Shown piece after piece: positions 56,201 through 63,858 of a stretch of 64,000 nt of DNA (position 1 is the stretch's first letter; each line of letters opens with the position of its first letter). The position numbers and the translations under genes were made by a program. The stretch is from positions 23,574 to 87,573 of the forward strand of contig CAZXUI010000009.1 in the NCBI GenBank assembly GCA_964643885.1, given 5' to 3'. Source of the stretch: CAADGL01 sp964643885. Lineage in GTDB: Bacteria; Planctomycetota; Phycisphaerae; UBA1845; Fen-1342. The notes beneath the pieces were generated by a model, which was not told the origin of the DNA, did not search any database, and saw only the letters and a program-made list of their open reading frames with translations.

Positions 56201-58036
56201 CGCGACAAGCTGCTCGAAGTCCTGCGCATAGCGGTTGACGGCGCTGTCGTCGAGCGCGGGCAGCTCGTGTTGGCCGGTCTGCTCGGCGTACCAGCCCGCA
56301 TAGGCGGCCAGGGCGCTCAGGTAGGCTTCGCGGCGGGCCGAGTCGCCGGGCACCTTGGCGGCGGCGAACTGCGTCTCGGCGTTCTCGAGGATCGGTCGGA
56401 AGATGCACTCGAGTGTGTGGCGGGCGTGAATCCGCTCGACTGCGGAGCGCGGCGTGTCGATGCTGGCGCCGAGGAAGAGCATGCGGGCGAAGATGCCGGC
56501 CCAGGGGCGGTCGTAATTGGCGATGTGCTCCCGCAGCCGGCCGGCAAGCTCGATATTCTGCTTGAGATCGGACAAGGCCGTTCGCTCGGCGGCGCGAACG
56601 GTCTCGACCGCTTTCACCGCCTTGGCACAGTCTCCCTGGGGGCCGGTGATCAGGTCCGCCACGCCGAACGAGCCGACGGCAAAGAAGGTCAGCATCAGCG
56701 TGAACATGACGCCCGAGACCACGCCGACCATGCGGCGGGCGCGGCGGTTGAGGGCGACGTGCCGGGCGGAGCGGAAGACCAGCCCGTGCTCCGGGAACAC
56801 TTTGCGGGCGTAGAAGTCGTGGATGAAGAAGGCGCGCGAGTCGACCGCCCGCGGCGGGCGCTCGGACATCCGCTCGGCCGCGTGCGAGCGGCGCAGAATG
56901 TCGAAGATCGGCGCGCCCTCCTGCACCGCGGAGGTGAAATAGAAGCCGCGGAAGAAGGGCGGCTCGAGCAGCGGGCTCTTCTGAAAGATCGTCGAGATGT
57001 AGTCACGCAGCGGTGCCTGAAGCTCGCGGAAGCCTTCGGGGAAGGTGACGATCAGGCCGAGCTCCTCCTCGGGCACGTTCCGCTGAAGATAGCGCAGGCC
57101 CCAGTTGCGCAGGCGGTCGTAGACCTGCTCGAAGGCGTCGTCGAAGGTAGCCGGATCGTAGGGTTCCTGAAACTCGCCCGGCCGCGACCAGCCGACGATC
57201 TGGTTGCGCTGCGTCAGGTCGGCCCGCACCTCGTCGAAAAACTCGCTGAAGCCGCCCACGAGGTCCATCTTCGTGACGAGCACGAAGGTCGGAAAGCGCA
57301 CGCCGAGATGCTGGTGCACCTGGCGCAGGCGCTCGCGCAGGATGGAGGCTTTCTGGGCCCGCTCGTCGGCGCTGTCGCGCAGCAGCTTGTCGGCCGGCAG
57401 GGCGATGATCATGCCGTTGATGGGGCAGCGCGGACGGTTGCGCTTGAGCAGCTTGAGGAAATACTCCCACTCGACCTTGTCGGTCGTGCCTTCTTCGTGG
57501 AACGAAATCCGCCCGGCCGTGTCCAGGATGACCGCGTCGTTGGTGAACCACCAGTTGTAGTTGCGCGTGCCGCCGAAGCCGGGCACCTCGTCCTTGCCGA
57601 GCGGAAAGTCCAGGCCGGAGTGGATCAGGCTGGCGGTCTTGCCGCAGCCGGGTTCGCCGACCAGAACGAACCAGGGGAGCTGGTAGATCGACAGGCCGTT
57701 GACCTTCAGCTCGCTCAGTTTCTGGCGGAACTTGTCGCGATAGAGCTGCTCCTGCTCGGCGATGTCGCCGCGGGTCGGGCCCTGCGATTCCAGCGCCGTG
57801 CCGAGCTGCGACGCCTTGCGGCCCGTGAGCAGACGGCGGATGCCCCAGATGATCAGGAAGATCACCAGGCCGATGCCGCCGATGATCAGAACCCACCTGC
57901 GGCCCTGCGCCGTCCGCAGCGCCGGGGCGATCGAGAAGAGCACCGCCGCCAGGCCGGAGAAACCGGCCAGCGCGAGGATCATCCGCACGGCCGGCGGCAG
58001 GGCGAAGAACTTCATCAGGATCTGGTTGATGTTCAT
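53228..58036 (-). CDS. tssM: Type VI secretion membrane protein TssM (IcmF)
   Basis: 1602 residues, longer than the usual 1100-1200. Two N-terminal membrane helices (about 12-36 and 47-70), then a cytoplasmic NTPase domain with Walker A GEPGCGKT (127-134) and the ILDTAG B region (170-175), then a third helix (about 440-465, VVSGVMFTLMLTFFAVGS). The remaining ~1100 residues are periplasmic, helical in the middle and beta-rich at the end, with a low-complexity Pro/Asp segment near 1075-1110. With TssL and TssJ it forms the trans-envelope channel. GGAGAGGATGAG precedes the ATG. Confidence 0.93.
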   Translation of the reverse strand: MNINQILMKFFALPPAVRMILALAGFSGLAAVLFSIAPALRTAQGRRWVLIIGGIGLVIFLIIWGIRRLLTGRKASQLGTALESQGPTRGDIAEQEQLYRDKFRQKLSELKVNGLSIYQLPWFVLVGEPGCGKTASLIHSGLDFPLGKDEVPGFGGTRNYNWWFTNDAVILDTAGRISFHEEGTTDKVEWEYFLKLLKRNRPRCPINGMIIALPADKLLRDSADERAQKASILRERLRQVHQHLGVRFPTFVLVTKMDLVGGFSEFFDEVRADLTQRNQIVGWSRPGEFQEPYDPATFDDAFEQVYDRLRNWGLRYLQRNVPEEELGLIVTFPEGFRELQAPLRDYISTIFQKSPLLEPPFFRGFYFTSAVQEGAPIFDILRRSHAAERMSERPPRAVDSRAFFIHDFYARKVFPEHGLVFRSARHVALNRRARRMVGVVSGVMFTLMLTFFAVGSFGVADLITGPQGDCAKAVKAVETVRAAERTALSDLKQNIELAGRLREHIANYDRPWAGIFARMLFLGASIDTPRSAVERIHARHTLECIFRPILENAETQFAAAKVPGDSARREAYLSALAAYAGWYAEQTGQHELPALDDSAVNRYAQDFEQLVALLTDELEADRTAATEQFRYALESLARADSSARFGTEILPQSGAMPPGRATSALASAIAGVRDDLLRRAALVDSAEDAAVKYWLGLGQQLSQLRAAYDTVLATRAAFAAGQAGAGEQLRDAVGLLDAFDVSQAAPAASGSLAFAYRALSDYLKGNPAPLHDGQLLWPGGLRDLLAAQWSATLDPIRTALDDHVAEADRTKPPQLTVYQGLTDTRKQLGDTFEQQYADLLTRLSIPDAEDAKAALLQLGLIEISEPRGQPPTLALAPSALGPSELFRVYLGELVALAQQQADFAAQLEDLRQWSTLLASFSSAGSVSGRLGTWLASIEASTSREQIIRQSGLEAQSFWRPADLHSLVQAVIDTQINRGRSNLLAAMTNRAQQAASAATMPGIGQLIPGYDSPSDELPFEPVRPAVAARPAEPQTRPDTPPSDPDDLSALLGGGRSEEPPPQDDRRLLETPAGTRALHRYHTRTLLIEAFRAYQTTLNALGDSPDSADARAALREAARRYFLGYTRDWHAAHADARVFLDPQAVALLTQSRDGRLSWPEFQKAVVEGKARMTAELQLRTQSLLRNFVCALLGFSSEREIDRQLRESTLGELLSDLRRDRPDITTLMNNLVSAVGSAQQDARIDELAIQSAEAWARYVDHVRQIGPDALGKVDDPGRSIVEPRLRELFGSRLSLRELSATGPLIELEAHGRVLLRHYLDGRLHELLKGDAGRFPLAASANDTSTDLQLLTRLADQALSADALRELLKRTREFDGSFGKLLAELHQPESDVLRTLSQCDAWIKFLYGDTPALDQPPPPLTVNLGFARDIDSLSAGTAYERFEIGLPLLGRVSNSPAGVIEFAARTGAQDSLPADALAALRGSEFVYRWQLAPPTLEPMPETFARVTQRIEGVRADQFPESAQTAWRLPPKPASLLALLCNPALATRQEDFWIVPMRIALPDHPQEWCGFVVAIKFERPFPGLIPPPPDPGPVPKMSAAERFLTPP

Positions 58037-58074
58037 CTCATCCTCTCCGAGCCGCGGGGACGGAGGTCATTGGC

Positions 58075-58818
58075 TCAGGGCGTTGTGCTTTGTGTCTCGG
58101 CCGGGGCCACCGCCTGGGCCAAGGATTTCAGATCATCGACCATGCTGGCCCAGCGGCCGTAGGAGCCGAACAGATAGAGCGCGATGACGAAGGCGAAGCC
58201 GAGAAAGACGTAGAGCAGCCGCATGACCGGTTCGTAGTTCGGGTCGAGGCGGATGGTGTGGTCGTCGGCTTCGGGAAACAGCTCGCGCACCCGCGTCTGG
58301 GCGTAGGCGGGCAGCTTGGCGAAGACGTGCCCCTTGTATTCGCGCCACGCGTCGAGGTCGAGTGCGTATTTGCCCTTGAAGCCGAGCTGAAGCGCGACGT
58401 AGGCGATCATGACGACTTCGGTCGCCGTCTGCCGGTCGGCCCGCTCGTGCCGCTCGGCGGTCTCCAGGTTCCGCAGGGCCTCGTCGCAGAAGGTGTAGAA
58501 GCGCTCGCCGCCGAGGGCCTCGGGGTGGCCCAGCAGCGTGACTTCCAGGCACTCGTTGGCCCACTCGTTTCGATAGGGCCAGGGGCAGTTGAGGATCATC
58601 ACCTCGTCGATCAGGTAGACGAGCGGGACGCGGGCCTTGGTCCAGGCGTCCCACAGGCCGGGCTCGGTGTGGCTGCGCTGGTCGAGGTCGCGCAGCAGGG
58701 CCAGCACCTCGGAGCGGGTGTCTTCGTAGGTGACGGGCTCGCCGTCCTCCACGCGGCGCTGAAAGCCGACGAGGTAGAGGACGACTTCCACGCCGAGGTC
58801 ATAGACGGACAGCGACAC
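58075..58818 (-). CDS. tssL: Type VI secretion membrane protein TssL (DotU)
   Basis: 247 residues, GTG start with AAGGAGG. A cytoplasmic helical domain with the DotU pattern VPLVYLIDEVMILNCPW and NECLEVTLLG, and a single C-terminal membrane helix (about 212-232, VMRLLYVFLGFAFVIALYLF). Lacks a peptidoglycan-binding extension, so anchoring to the wall must come from another protein. Binds TssM and TssK. Followed by tssM after 38 bp. Confidence 0.9.
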   Translation of the reverse strand: MSLSVYDLGVEVVLYLVGFQRRVEDGEPVTYEDTRSEVLALLRDLDQRSHTEPGLWDAWTKARVPLVYLIDEVMILNCPWPYRNEWANECLEVTLLGHPEALGGERFYTFCDEALRNLETAERHERADRQTATEVVMIAYVALQLGFKGKYALDLDAWREYKGHVFAKLPAYAQTRVRELFPEADDHTIRLDPNYEPVMRLLYVFLGFAFVIALYLFGSYGRWASMVDDLKSLAQAVAPAETQSTTP

Positions 58819-58834
58819 ACGCGCCTCCTTGGCA

Positions 58835-60199
58835 TCAGCCGCGCAGCTTCACCACGAACAGCGACAGCTTGAGCGGGCTGAGCTTGGGCAGATCCGCCGC
58901 CGGCATGCGGATGAAGATGCCGCGCTCCCGCTCGCAGTGCTCCCAGTACGGCGCCGTGCGCGAAACGCGGAAATAGTGCTGATCGCTGCTTTTGGGCAGG
59001 TTCGGCACCGTGCCGGCGCTGCGAAACTCCAGCCCCGGCAGCCGGCGATTGAAAACGGTCTCCGCGTCGCGCGGTGAGGCCAGCTTGAAGTTGATCGAAC
59101 GAAACAGGCTCAGAATCTCGTCGGCCTGCATGCTCGAGCGGATGCCCAGAAACATTTCGTGATTCGGCGTGAACCACTCGTAATCCAGCTCGACGCCGTA
59201 GCCGCCGTCGCGCGGCTCGAACGGCCGCTCGATGTAGTCCTTCGGCAGCATCGCGCTGACCAGAGCCCGCAGATAGCGCACCAGCTCGTCGAACATCGGC
59301 CCGGGATCGTCATGGTCGTAGGCCGGCAGCTCGCGCGGCCGCCGCAGATCATCCCACAGCGCCACGCGGCCGATCGCCGAAACGAGCAGGTCGTACAGCT
59401 CGGCCGGATGCGTGCCGGGATCGCCGCACAGCGCGCCGAACCGGACCGTCAACTCGTTCAGCGCCCCGAGCTTGATGAGCTGCTCCACGTCGCCGGGCGA
59501 GCCGGTGGCGAAGGTCAGCGCCCGCTGGGCGGCGTCCCCGCCGAGCTGCTCGCAGCGGTTGCGAATATCGTGATAGAGCGTGTCGACCGTGATCCGCAGC
59601 GGCGCCCAGGCGTCGAGCCGCAGCAGCGGCGGAGCGGCCGACCGAACGAGGCTCGGCCCGGCCGCAGTGCGCTCCACCTGCCCCAGCCGCAGGCATTCGA
59701 AGCCGCTGCGATCCTCCTCGCCGACGAAAACCGCCGCCTGAAGACGCCGCACCTCGATCGGCTGCGGATTCTCCCCGGTGTTCTCGTCGTAGCGCTCGAT
59801 CACGTCGATGCCGTAGCGCGGCGTTCGGCCGGCCGTCTCGCGTCCGGGCGCCTGCACGTTCGGGCGCACGGCCTGGAGCTCGGGCACGCCGAGATAGAGG
59901 TCGAGCGGACCGGAGGACTGGTCGAAGGCCTTCTTGAAGTCGCGCGGGCTCAGGCTCGTGTTCTCTGGAATGCGCAGGTGCGTCCCGTCGCGCAGCACGG
60001 CCTCGCAGGAGCGCAGCTCGACCAGGTGGCTCTCGATCGCCTCGCCCGCCAGGTCCAGCGAGAGGAAGCCCCAGGAGTAGCGCTGCGCGGTGCGCAGCGC
60101 TGCGGCACGATGCGTCTCGATCTGCCGCATCGCCGCCTGAAGATGCTGCGGCCGCAGGAACTGGCCCTCGGACCAATGCACTTCCGGCCAGAAGCTCAT
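58835..60199 (-). CDS. tssK: Type VI secretion baseplate protein TssK
   Basis: 454 residues, normal length. The start VHWSEGQFLRPQHLQA is the family hallmark; a C-terminal receptor-binding-like domain includes NRRLPGLEFRSAG. TssK links the baseplate to TssL and TssM. No TssE, TssF or TssG baseplate genes accompany it. The tssL start follows after 16 bp. Ribosome site GAAGGGA. Confidence 0.92.
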   Translation of the reverse strand: MSFWPEVHWSEGQFLRPQHLQAAMRQIETHRAAALRTAQRYSWGFLSLDLAGEAIESHLVELRSCEAVLRDGTHLRIPENTSLSPRDFKKAFDQSSGPLDLYLGVPELQAVRPNVQAPGRETAGRTPRYGIDVIERYDENTGENPQPIEVRRLQAAVFVGEEDRSGFECLRLGQVERTAAGPSLVRSAAPPLLRLDAWAPLRITVDTLYHDIRNRCEQLGGDAAQRALTFATGSPGDVEQLIKLGALNELTVRFGALCGDPGTHPAELYDLLVSAIGRVALWDDLRRPRELPAYDHDDPGPMFDELVRYLRALVSAMLPKDYIERPFEPRDGGYGVELDYEWFTPNHEMFLGIRSSMQADEILSLFRSINFKLASPRDAETVFNRRLPGLEFRSAGTVPNLPKSSDQHYFRVSRTAPYWEHCERERGIFIRMPAADLPKLSPLKLSLFVVKLRG

Positions 60200-60319
60200 G
60201 ACGGTGGTCCCTTCGGTCGAAGCGTCGCGGCCGTTCGAGCGGTTTCGAACCCCGCGGCGGCGCGGCGCATTCTATCTGTTCGCGCGGGCGATCGCGACTG
60301 GCTCACGGCGTCGTCGGCG

Positions 60320-60880
60320 TCAGTCGCGGACCTCATCGAGCGACTTCTGCCCGACGCGAATGCGGATGCGCTTGTCGGCAAAGAGTCCGGGCAGCGGCTG
60401 AATGACCACGGGCTGCGTGCGGCGCAGCGCCAGCTCGCCGCTCTGCTTCCGCTCGACGAAGCGGCCGAAGATCACGATGGCCGCATCGCCGCTGAGCGCG
60501 TCGGAGTGCGAAACGCGGATCTCCCGCGTGCGTTCGGAGCCCACGGGCAGGTCCGCACCCGAGGCCAGCGGCGGGTAGGCGGCCTCGCTGCCGCCCAGCG
60601 AGATGCGCCGCTCCTTGGGCACGCGCACCTCGCCGGAGGCTCGCCGCTGGAACCACTGATCCGACGTCACCGCTCCGTCGACCAGCCCCGGCTCGCGCTC
60701 CACGTCCTGCTTGGTCAGCATCAGAATGTCGACATCCAGCGCCTCGCGCTGCGTCGCAGGGTTATCGCCCCAGACGTTGATGTAGTCCTCGACCTCGAAG
60801 GCGATGGTGTACCGGCCGCAGCCGGTCAGGCTCACCAGCGCGGCCAGGCCGAGCAGGAGCGCCGCAAATCTTTTCGTCAT
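60320..60880 (-). CDS. tssJ: Type VI secretion lipoprotein TssJ
   Basis: 186 residues. Lipobox SLTGC ends the signal sequence (about 1-22). The mature part is a beta-sandwich-like domain (FEVEDYINVWGDN, then DVDILMLT) as in TssJ, which tethers TssM to the outer membrane. GGAG lies 10 nt before the ATG. First gene of the minus-strand cluster; a 120-bp gap to tssK holds no clear element. Confidence 0.78.
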   Translation of the reverse strand: MTKRFAALLLGLAALVSLTGCGRYTIAFEVEDYINVWGDNPATQREALDVDILMLTKQDVEREPGLVDGAVTSDQWFQRRASGEVRVPKERRISLGGSEAAYPPLASGADLPVGSERTREIRVSHSDALSGDAAIVIFGRFVERKQSGELALRRTQPVVIQPLPGLFADKRIRIRVGQKSLDEVRD

Positions 60881-61025
60881 GGGTAGTTACTCCATCCCGG
60901 TCGCCGGGCGCCGGGGGTCGATGTCACGTGGACCCGGCCGCGGGAATCCCCGCGGGCAGCGCCAGTATCCGGCGGCGGGTGGCAAAATCAAGCCGACGGG
61001 CGTGGCCGGCTGCCGGCGGGAGCGG

Positions 61026-61031
61026 TATACT
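61026..61031 (+). promoter_or_regulatory. -10 element and AT-rich operator candidate of the GbsR-pyrE operon
   Basis: TATACT at 61026-61031 is followed by an AT-rich stretch with an imperfect inverted repeat (GTTTT and GAAAC arms, 61032-61053), unlike the GC-rich neighbourhood. Then GGAGG precedes the ATG. A likely site for the adjacent regulator to control itself. Confidence 0.45.
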
Positions 61032-61067
61032 GTTTTTAGATACTTTTGAAACTTCGGAGGTTCCTGG

Positions 61068-61673
61068 ATGAATAGTCGCCTTCAGGAAGCCAAGAACCTG
61101 CTCGTCCGCCGCTGGGGCGAGATGGGCGGGTACTGGGGCATCAACCGCACCATGGCCGAGATCCACGCGCTGCTCTTCGTGACGCGCCAGCCGCTGTGCA
61201 CCGACGAGGTGATGGACCAGCTCAAGATCTCCCGCGGCAACGCCAGCATGAATCTGCGCGCCCTGGTCGACTGGGGGCTGATCCAGCGCGTCCACCACCT
61301 GGGCGACCGCAAGGAATACTTCGTCGCCGACGCGGACGTGTGGCACATGTTCGAGACGATTATGCGCGAGCGGCGGCGGCGAGAGGTGGAGCCGATCATC
61401 GCCTCGATCGACCGCTGCTGCGAGCTGGTCGCCGCTCCCGACGCGCTGGCCGACGGAACCGATCCGCAGGACGTACGCGAGTTTTCGCGCCGCCTGGAGG
61501 AGCTGCGCCACTTTCTCGCTACGATGGGCACGCTGTTCGAGGCCATGCTGGAGTTCGGCCCGCGCGGGCTCGACCGGCTGGCTACGCTGCTGGCCGGCGC
61601 GAAGGCCGTCACCGGCCGCCGCTCGCCCAAACGCGACGCCGCCCGCAGCCGCACTGCGAGGGCACGTGGATGA
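61068..61673 (+). CDS. GbsR/MarR-family transcriptional regulator
   Basis: 201 residues. A winged-helix domain with the GbsR-type start VRRWGEMGGYWGINRTMAEI, then LKISRGNASMNLRALVDWGL as the recognition helix. The C-terminal part is helical and ends in a basic tail. GbsR-type repressors respond to osmolytes such as choline; here no osmolyte genes are near. Overlaps pyrE by 4 nt (ATGA), so both are under one promoter. Confidence 0.88.
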   Translation: MNSRLQEAKNLLVRRWGEMGGYWGINRTMAEIHALLFVTRQPLCTDEVMDQLKISRGNASMNLRALVDWGLIQRVHHLGDRKEYFVADADVWHMFETIMRERRRREVEPIIASIDRCCELVAAPDALADGTDPQDVREFSRRLEELRHFLATMGTLFEAMLEFGPRGLDRLATLLAGAKAVTGRRSPKRDAARSRTARARG

Positions 61674-62212
61674 CCAGACAGGAGCTGGCGGCCGCCGTCC
61701 GCCGCACGGCCGTGCTCGAGGGCGAGTTTACGCTGCGGTCCGGCCGCAAGAGCCGCTACTACGTCGACAAGTACCTGATCGAGACGGAGCCGGAGCTGCT
61801 GCGGGAGCTGGCGCGGCACTTCGCCCGCTTCGTCACCGACCGCGTGGATCGAATCGCCGGGCCCGAGCTGGGCGGTGTGGCGCTCGCGGCCGCGACGTCG
61901 CTGGAGAGCGGCCGGCCGTTCGTGATCGTGCGCAATTCGAAGAAGGAAGGCTACGGCACGGGCAAACTGATCGAGGGGCGGCTGGAGCGCGGCGAGCGCG
62001 TGCTGCTCGTGGAGGATGTGGCCACGTCGGGCGGACAGGCGCTGGAGGCGGCGAGGGTGCTGGGCGAGCACGGGGCCACCGTCGAGCGGATCGTCGCCGT
62101 GCTGGATCGGCTGGAAGGGGCGCGCCGAAATGTCGAGCAGGCGGGCTACGCCTTCGATGCGCTGCTGACCAGCGCGGACCTCGGCATCGAGCCGGACCGC
62201 CGGGAGTCGTAG
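61670..62212 (+). CDS. pyrE: Orotate phosphoribosyltransferase
   Basis: 180 residues. Adds the ribose 5-phosphate of PRPP to orotate, the fifth step of pyrimidine synthesis. Shows the substrate segment FTLRSGRKSRYYVDKY and the PRPP-binding motif VLLVEDVATSGGQALEA. The start ATG overlaps the GbsR-type stop, so translation is coupled to a regulator, an unusual setting for pyrE. No other pyr gene is in the window. Confidence 0.94.
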   Translation: MTRQELAAAVRRTAVLEGEFTLRSGRKSRYYVDKYLIETEPELLRELARHFARFVTDRVDRIAGPELGGVALAAATSLESGRPFVIVRNSKKEGYGTGKLIEGRLERGERVLLVEDVATSGGQALEAARVLGEHGATVERIVAVLDRLEGARRNVEQAGYAFDALLTSADLGIEPDRRES

Positions 62213-62217
62213 CCGCG

Positions 62218-62835
62218 CTATTTCGGCCCGCTCTTGCCGGTGCCGTCCGGCTCATCTTCTTCGCGAATCTGCTGGTTGATCAGCTCCATCATCCGGTCGC
62301 GGATGCGCTGTTTGACCTTGTGCACGGCCTGGGGCGTCGTCTCGAACTCCGCCGCGACTTCCTCGACGGGCTTGCCGCCCATCAACCGGTCGAACATCTC
62401 GATACTGCGCGCTTCGAACGTCCGGCGGATCGTCTGCATCGCCAGGCGATAGTGGTGGTTCACCCACTCGCGCTCCCAAACCTCGTCGGGCTCCTCGTCG
62501 CCCTCGGCCGGCCGGACCGCCAGCAGCGTGCTGTTCAGGCCGGCGGCGGGATCCTGGCGCGAGCGGTACTGGATCACCGCGTTGCGGACGATGCGGCCGA
62601 GGTAGCTGCGGAAGCGGCCGCGGGCGGGGTCGTACTCGAACTTCCGCAGCGAGTTGGCCAGGCTCATCATCACGAGCTGGCGGACGTCGTCGGCGTCGGC
62701 GGATTGCAGGCCGCGGGCGCGGCAGTAGCGCAGGATGAGCTCTTTGTAGCGCTGGTCGAATTCCTGCCAGGCGGCGTGGTTGGCCGGGTCGCGCACGCGC
62801 GAAAGCAGCGAGGGTTGTGTCAGTTCCGGGTTCAT
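62218..62835 (-). CDS. ECF-type sigma factor, planctomycete style
   Basis: 205 residues. Region 2 (about 12-95) contains the phrases WQEFDQRYKELI, GLQSADADDVRQLVMM and FEYDPARGRFRSYLGRIVRN, common in planctomycete ECF factors. Region 4 (about 130-185) has MGGKPVEEVAAEFETTPQAV. A short acidic tail follows. Planctomycete factors of this kind often sit beside a serine/threonine kinase; none is here. Convergent with pyrE, 5 bp apart. Confidence 0.88.
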   Translation of the reverse strand: MNPELTQPSLLSRVRDPANHAAWQEFDQRYKELILRYCRARGLQSADADDVRQLVMMSLANSLRKFEYDPARGRFRSYLGRIVRNAVIQYRSRQDPAAGLNSTLLAVRPAEGDEEPDEVWEREWVNHHYRLAMQTIRRTFEARSIEMFDRLMGGKPVEEVAAEFETTPQAVHKVKQRIRDRMMELINQQIREEDEPDGTGKSGPK

Positions 62836-63252
62836 GGTCGGGCTCGCGGCGGCCGGTCCGGTGCGAGGAGCTCGGGCTCGGCGGCGGTCGTGTCGGTCGG
62901 TCGCGGACCGGCTCCTGGCTGTGGTCCATCGTATGAATCGATCGGCAGCGGGGCAATGCGGGCGGAGCTGCGGGGGCGGCTGCCGACGTGGGCCGAGGGC
63001 TCGCGCGGGGCTGCGCCGCGGCGTGCCGCGGCGCAGATCGAGCGGCCGGCGGGCGCTCCGCGGCTGCTAACATATTCCGAACAGCCGGGCGGCGGAAATC
63101 TTTGGCGGGCGGCGGTCCGGGGGCTTGCGGGGCGCTTGCGTCGGGCGCGGGGTCCAGTTAACATTCGCGGAATGCCCGGGGGAAATGGTGCGGTCGGCGA
63201 CCGTCGTTGGTTGCCTCTGACCCCGGGTGGCCCAACTTTGAAGGGGTTTGCG
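62836..63252. other. Divergent intergenic region
   Basis: 417 bp between the sigma factor start and the small membrane protein. No gene seen. Promoters for both presumably lie here, but no clear pair stands out. Confidence 0.5.
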
Positions 63253-63345
63253 ATGGGTCTTTTTGGCTGGATCATTGCTGCGCTGCCTGCCCTGCTGATC
63301 GGTGGTCTGATCGGCTTTTTCATTGGCCAGGGTACCCTCGGCTAA
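63253..63345 (+). CDS. 30-residue membrane miniprotein
   Basis: MGLFGWIIAALPALLIGGLI followed by GFFIGQGTLG. A single hydrophobic helix with glycine zipper spacing. GAAGGGG precedes the ATG at 6 nt and a strong terminator follows, so this looks like a real one-gene transcript. It is the size of small membrane regulatory proteins or type I toxins; nothing allows a choice. Confidence 0.6.
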   Translation: MGLFGWIIAALPALLIGGLIGFFIGQGTLG

Positions 63346-63361
63346 GCGAGCTGCAGCGAGC

Positions 63362-63411
63362 AATCGGGAGTAGGGTTGGCCCAGCGGGCTGGCGCTACTC
63401 CCGATTTTTTT
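63362..63411 (+). terminator. Intrinsic terminator after the miniprotein gene
   Basis: A 12-bp stem AATCGGGAGTAG/CTACTCCCGATT (63362-63373 with 63395-63406) with inner pairing GCCC/GGGC, then seven Ts. Confidence 0.85.
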
Positions 63412-63858
63412 GCGCCCGGTTCGGCGGAGCCGGCGGGGCCTCAACTGATCATGCTCGTGCGCCGGGCCTGCCGCACGCTTTCAGCGTGCAGCGTGATGGG
63501 GCGGGTGGGACCCAGGGCGGCGCTCGCTTCGCTCGCTGGCCCTGGGCTATCCTGCCGGGCACCTTCGGTGCGGGGTCTGGGCGGGAGAGGAGCGCGATGG
63601 GAATCTCGCTCCAGCGATCGGAGTGGTGCGAGATAGGAAACTCGCACTAGCGGATATCTCGCACCAGGACGACACGATCGGACCGTTCGCCAGCTTGGAT
63701 GAGAATGCGGTGCGGGTTGGGCCCTTTCGCGCTGTGATCCGAGGCGGAGGCGCCGCAGACGACGTAGGGGTCGAGTCTTCCGGTGGCTGAAGCCACCGGC
63801 TACGGTCGTTTGCCCTGTCGGGCAAAAGCGCAACAGGTCGGAGACCTGTCGCTCGGTG
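63412..63858. other. Gene-free region with REP-like hairpins
   Basis: No credible gene. Holds the hairpin GTGCGAG/CTCGCAC (63626-63632 with 63641-63647) and a second overlapping one (GCGAGATA/TATCTCGC). The text ACGACGTAGGGGTCGAG and similar phrases look like non-coding drift. Confidence 0.5.
63626..63662. repeat. REP-like hairpin pair
   Basis: Two mutually exclusive stems share the GTGCGAGATA arm. Related in sequence to the hairpin at 33280-33301. Confidence 0.5.

Noticed and set aside
55535..58162. 875-codon open frame on the plus strand
   Set aside because: Antisense to tssM, with no family motifs.
61666..63345. 559-codon open frame crossing pyrE and the sigma factor
   Set aside because: Only its last 30 codons look like protein; the rest shadows pyrE and the antisense sigma gene.
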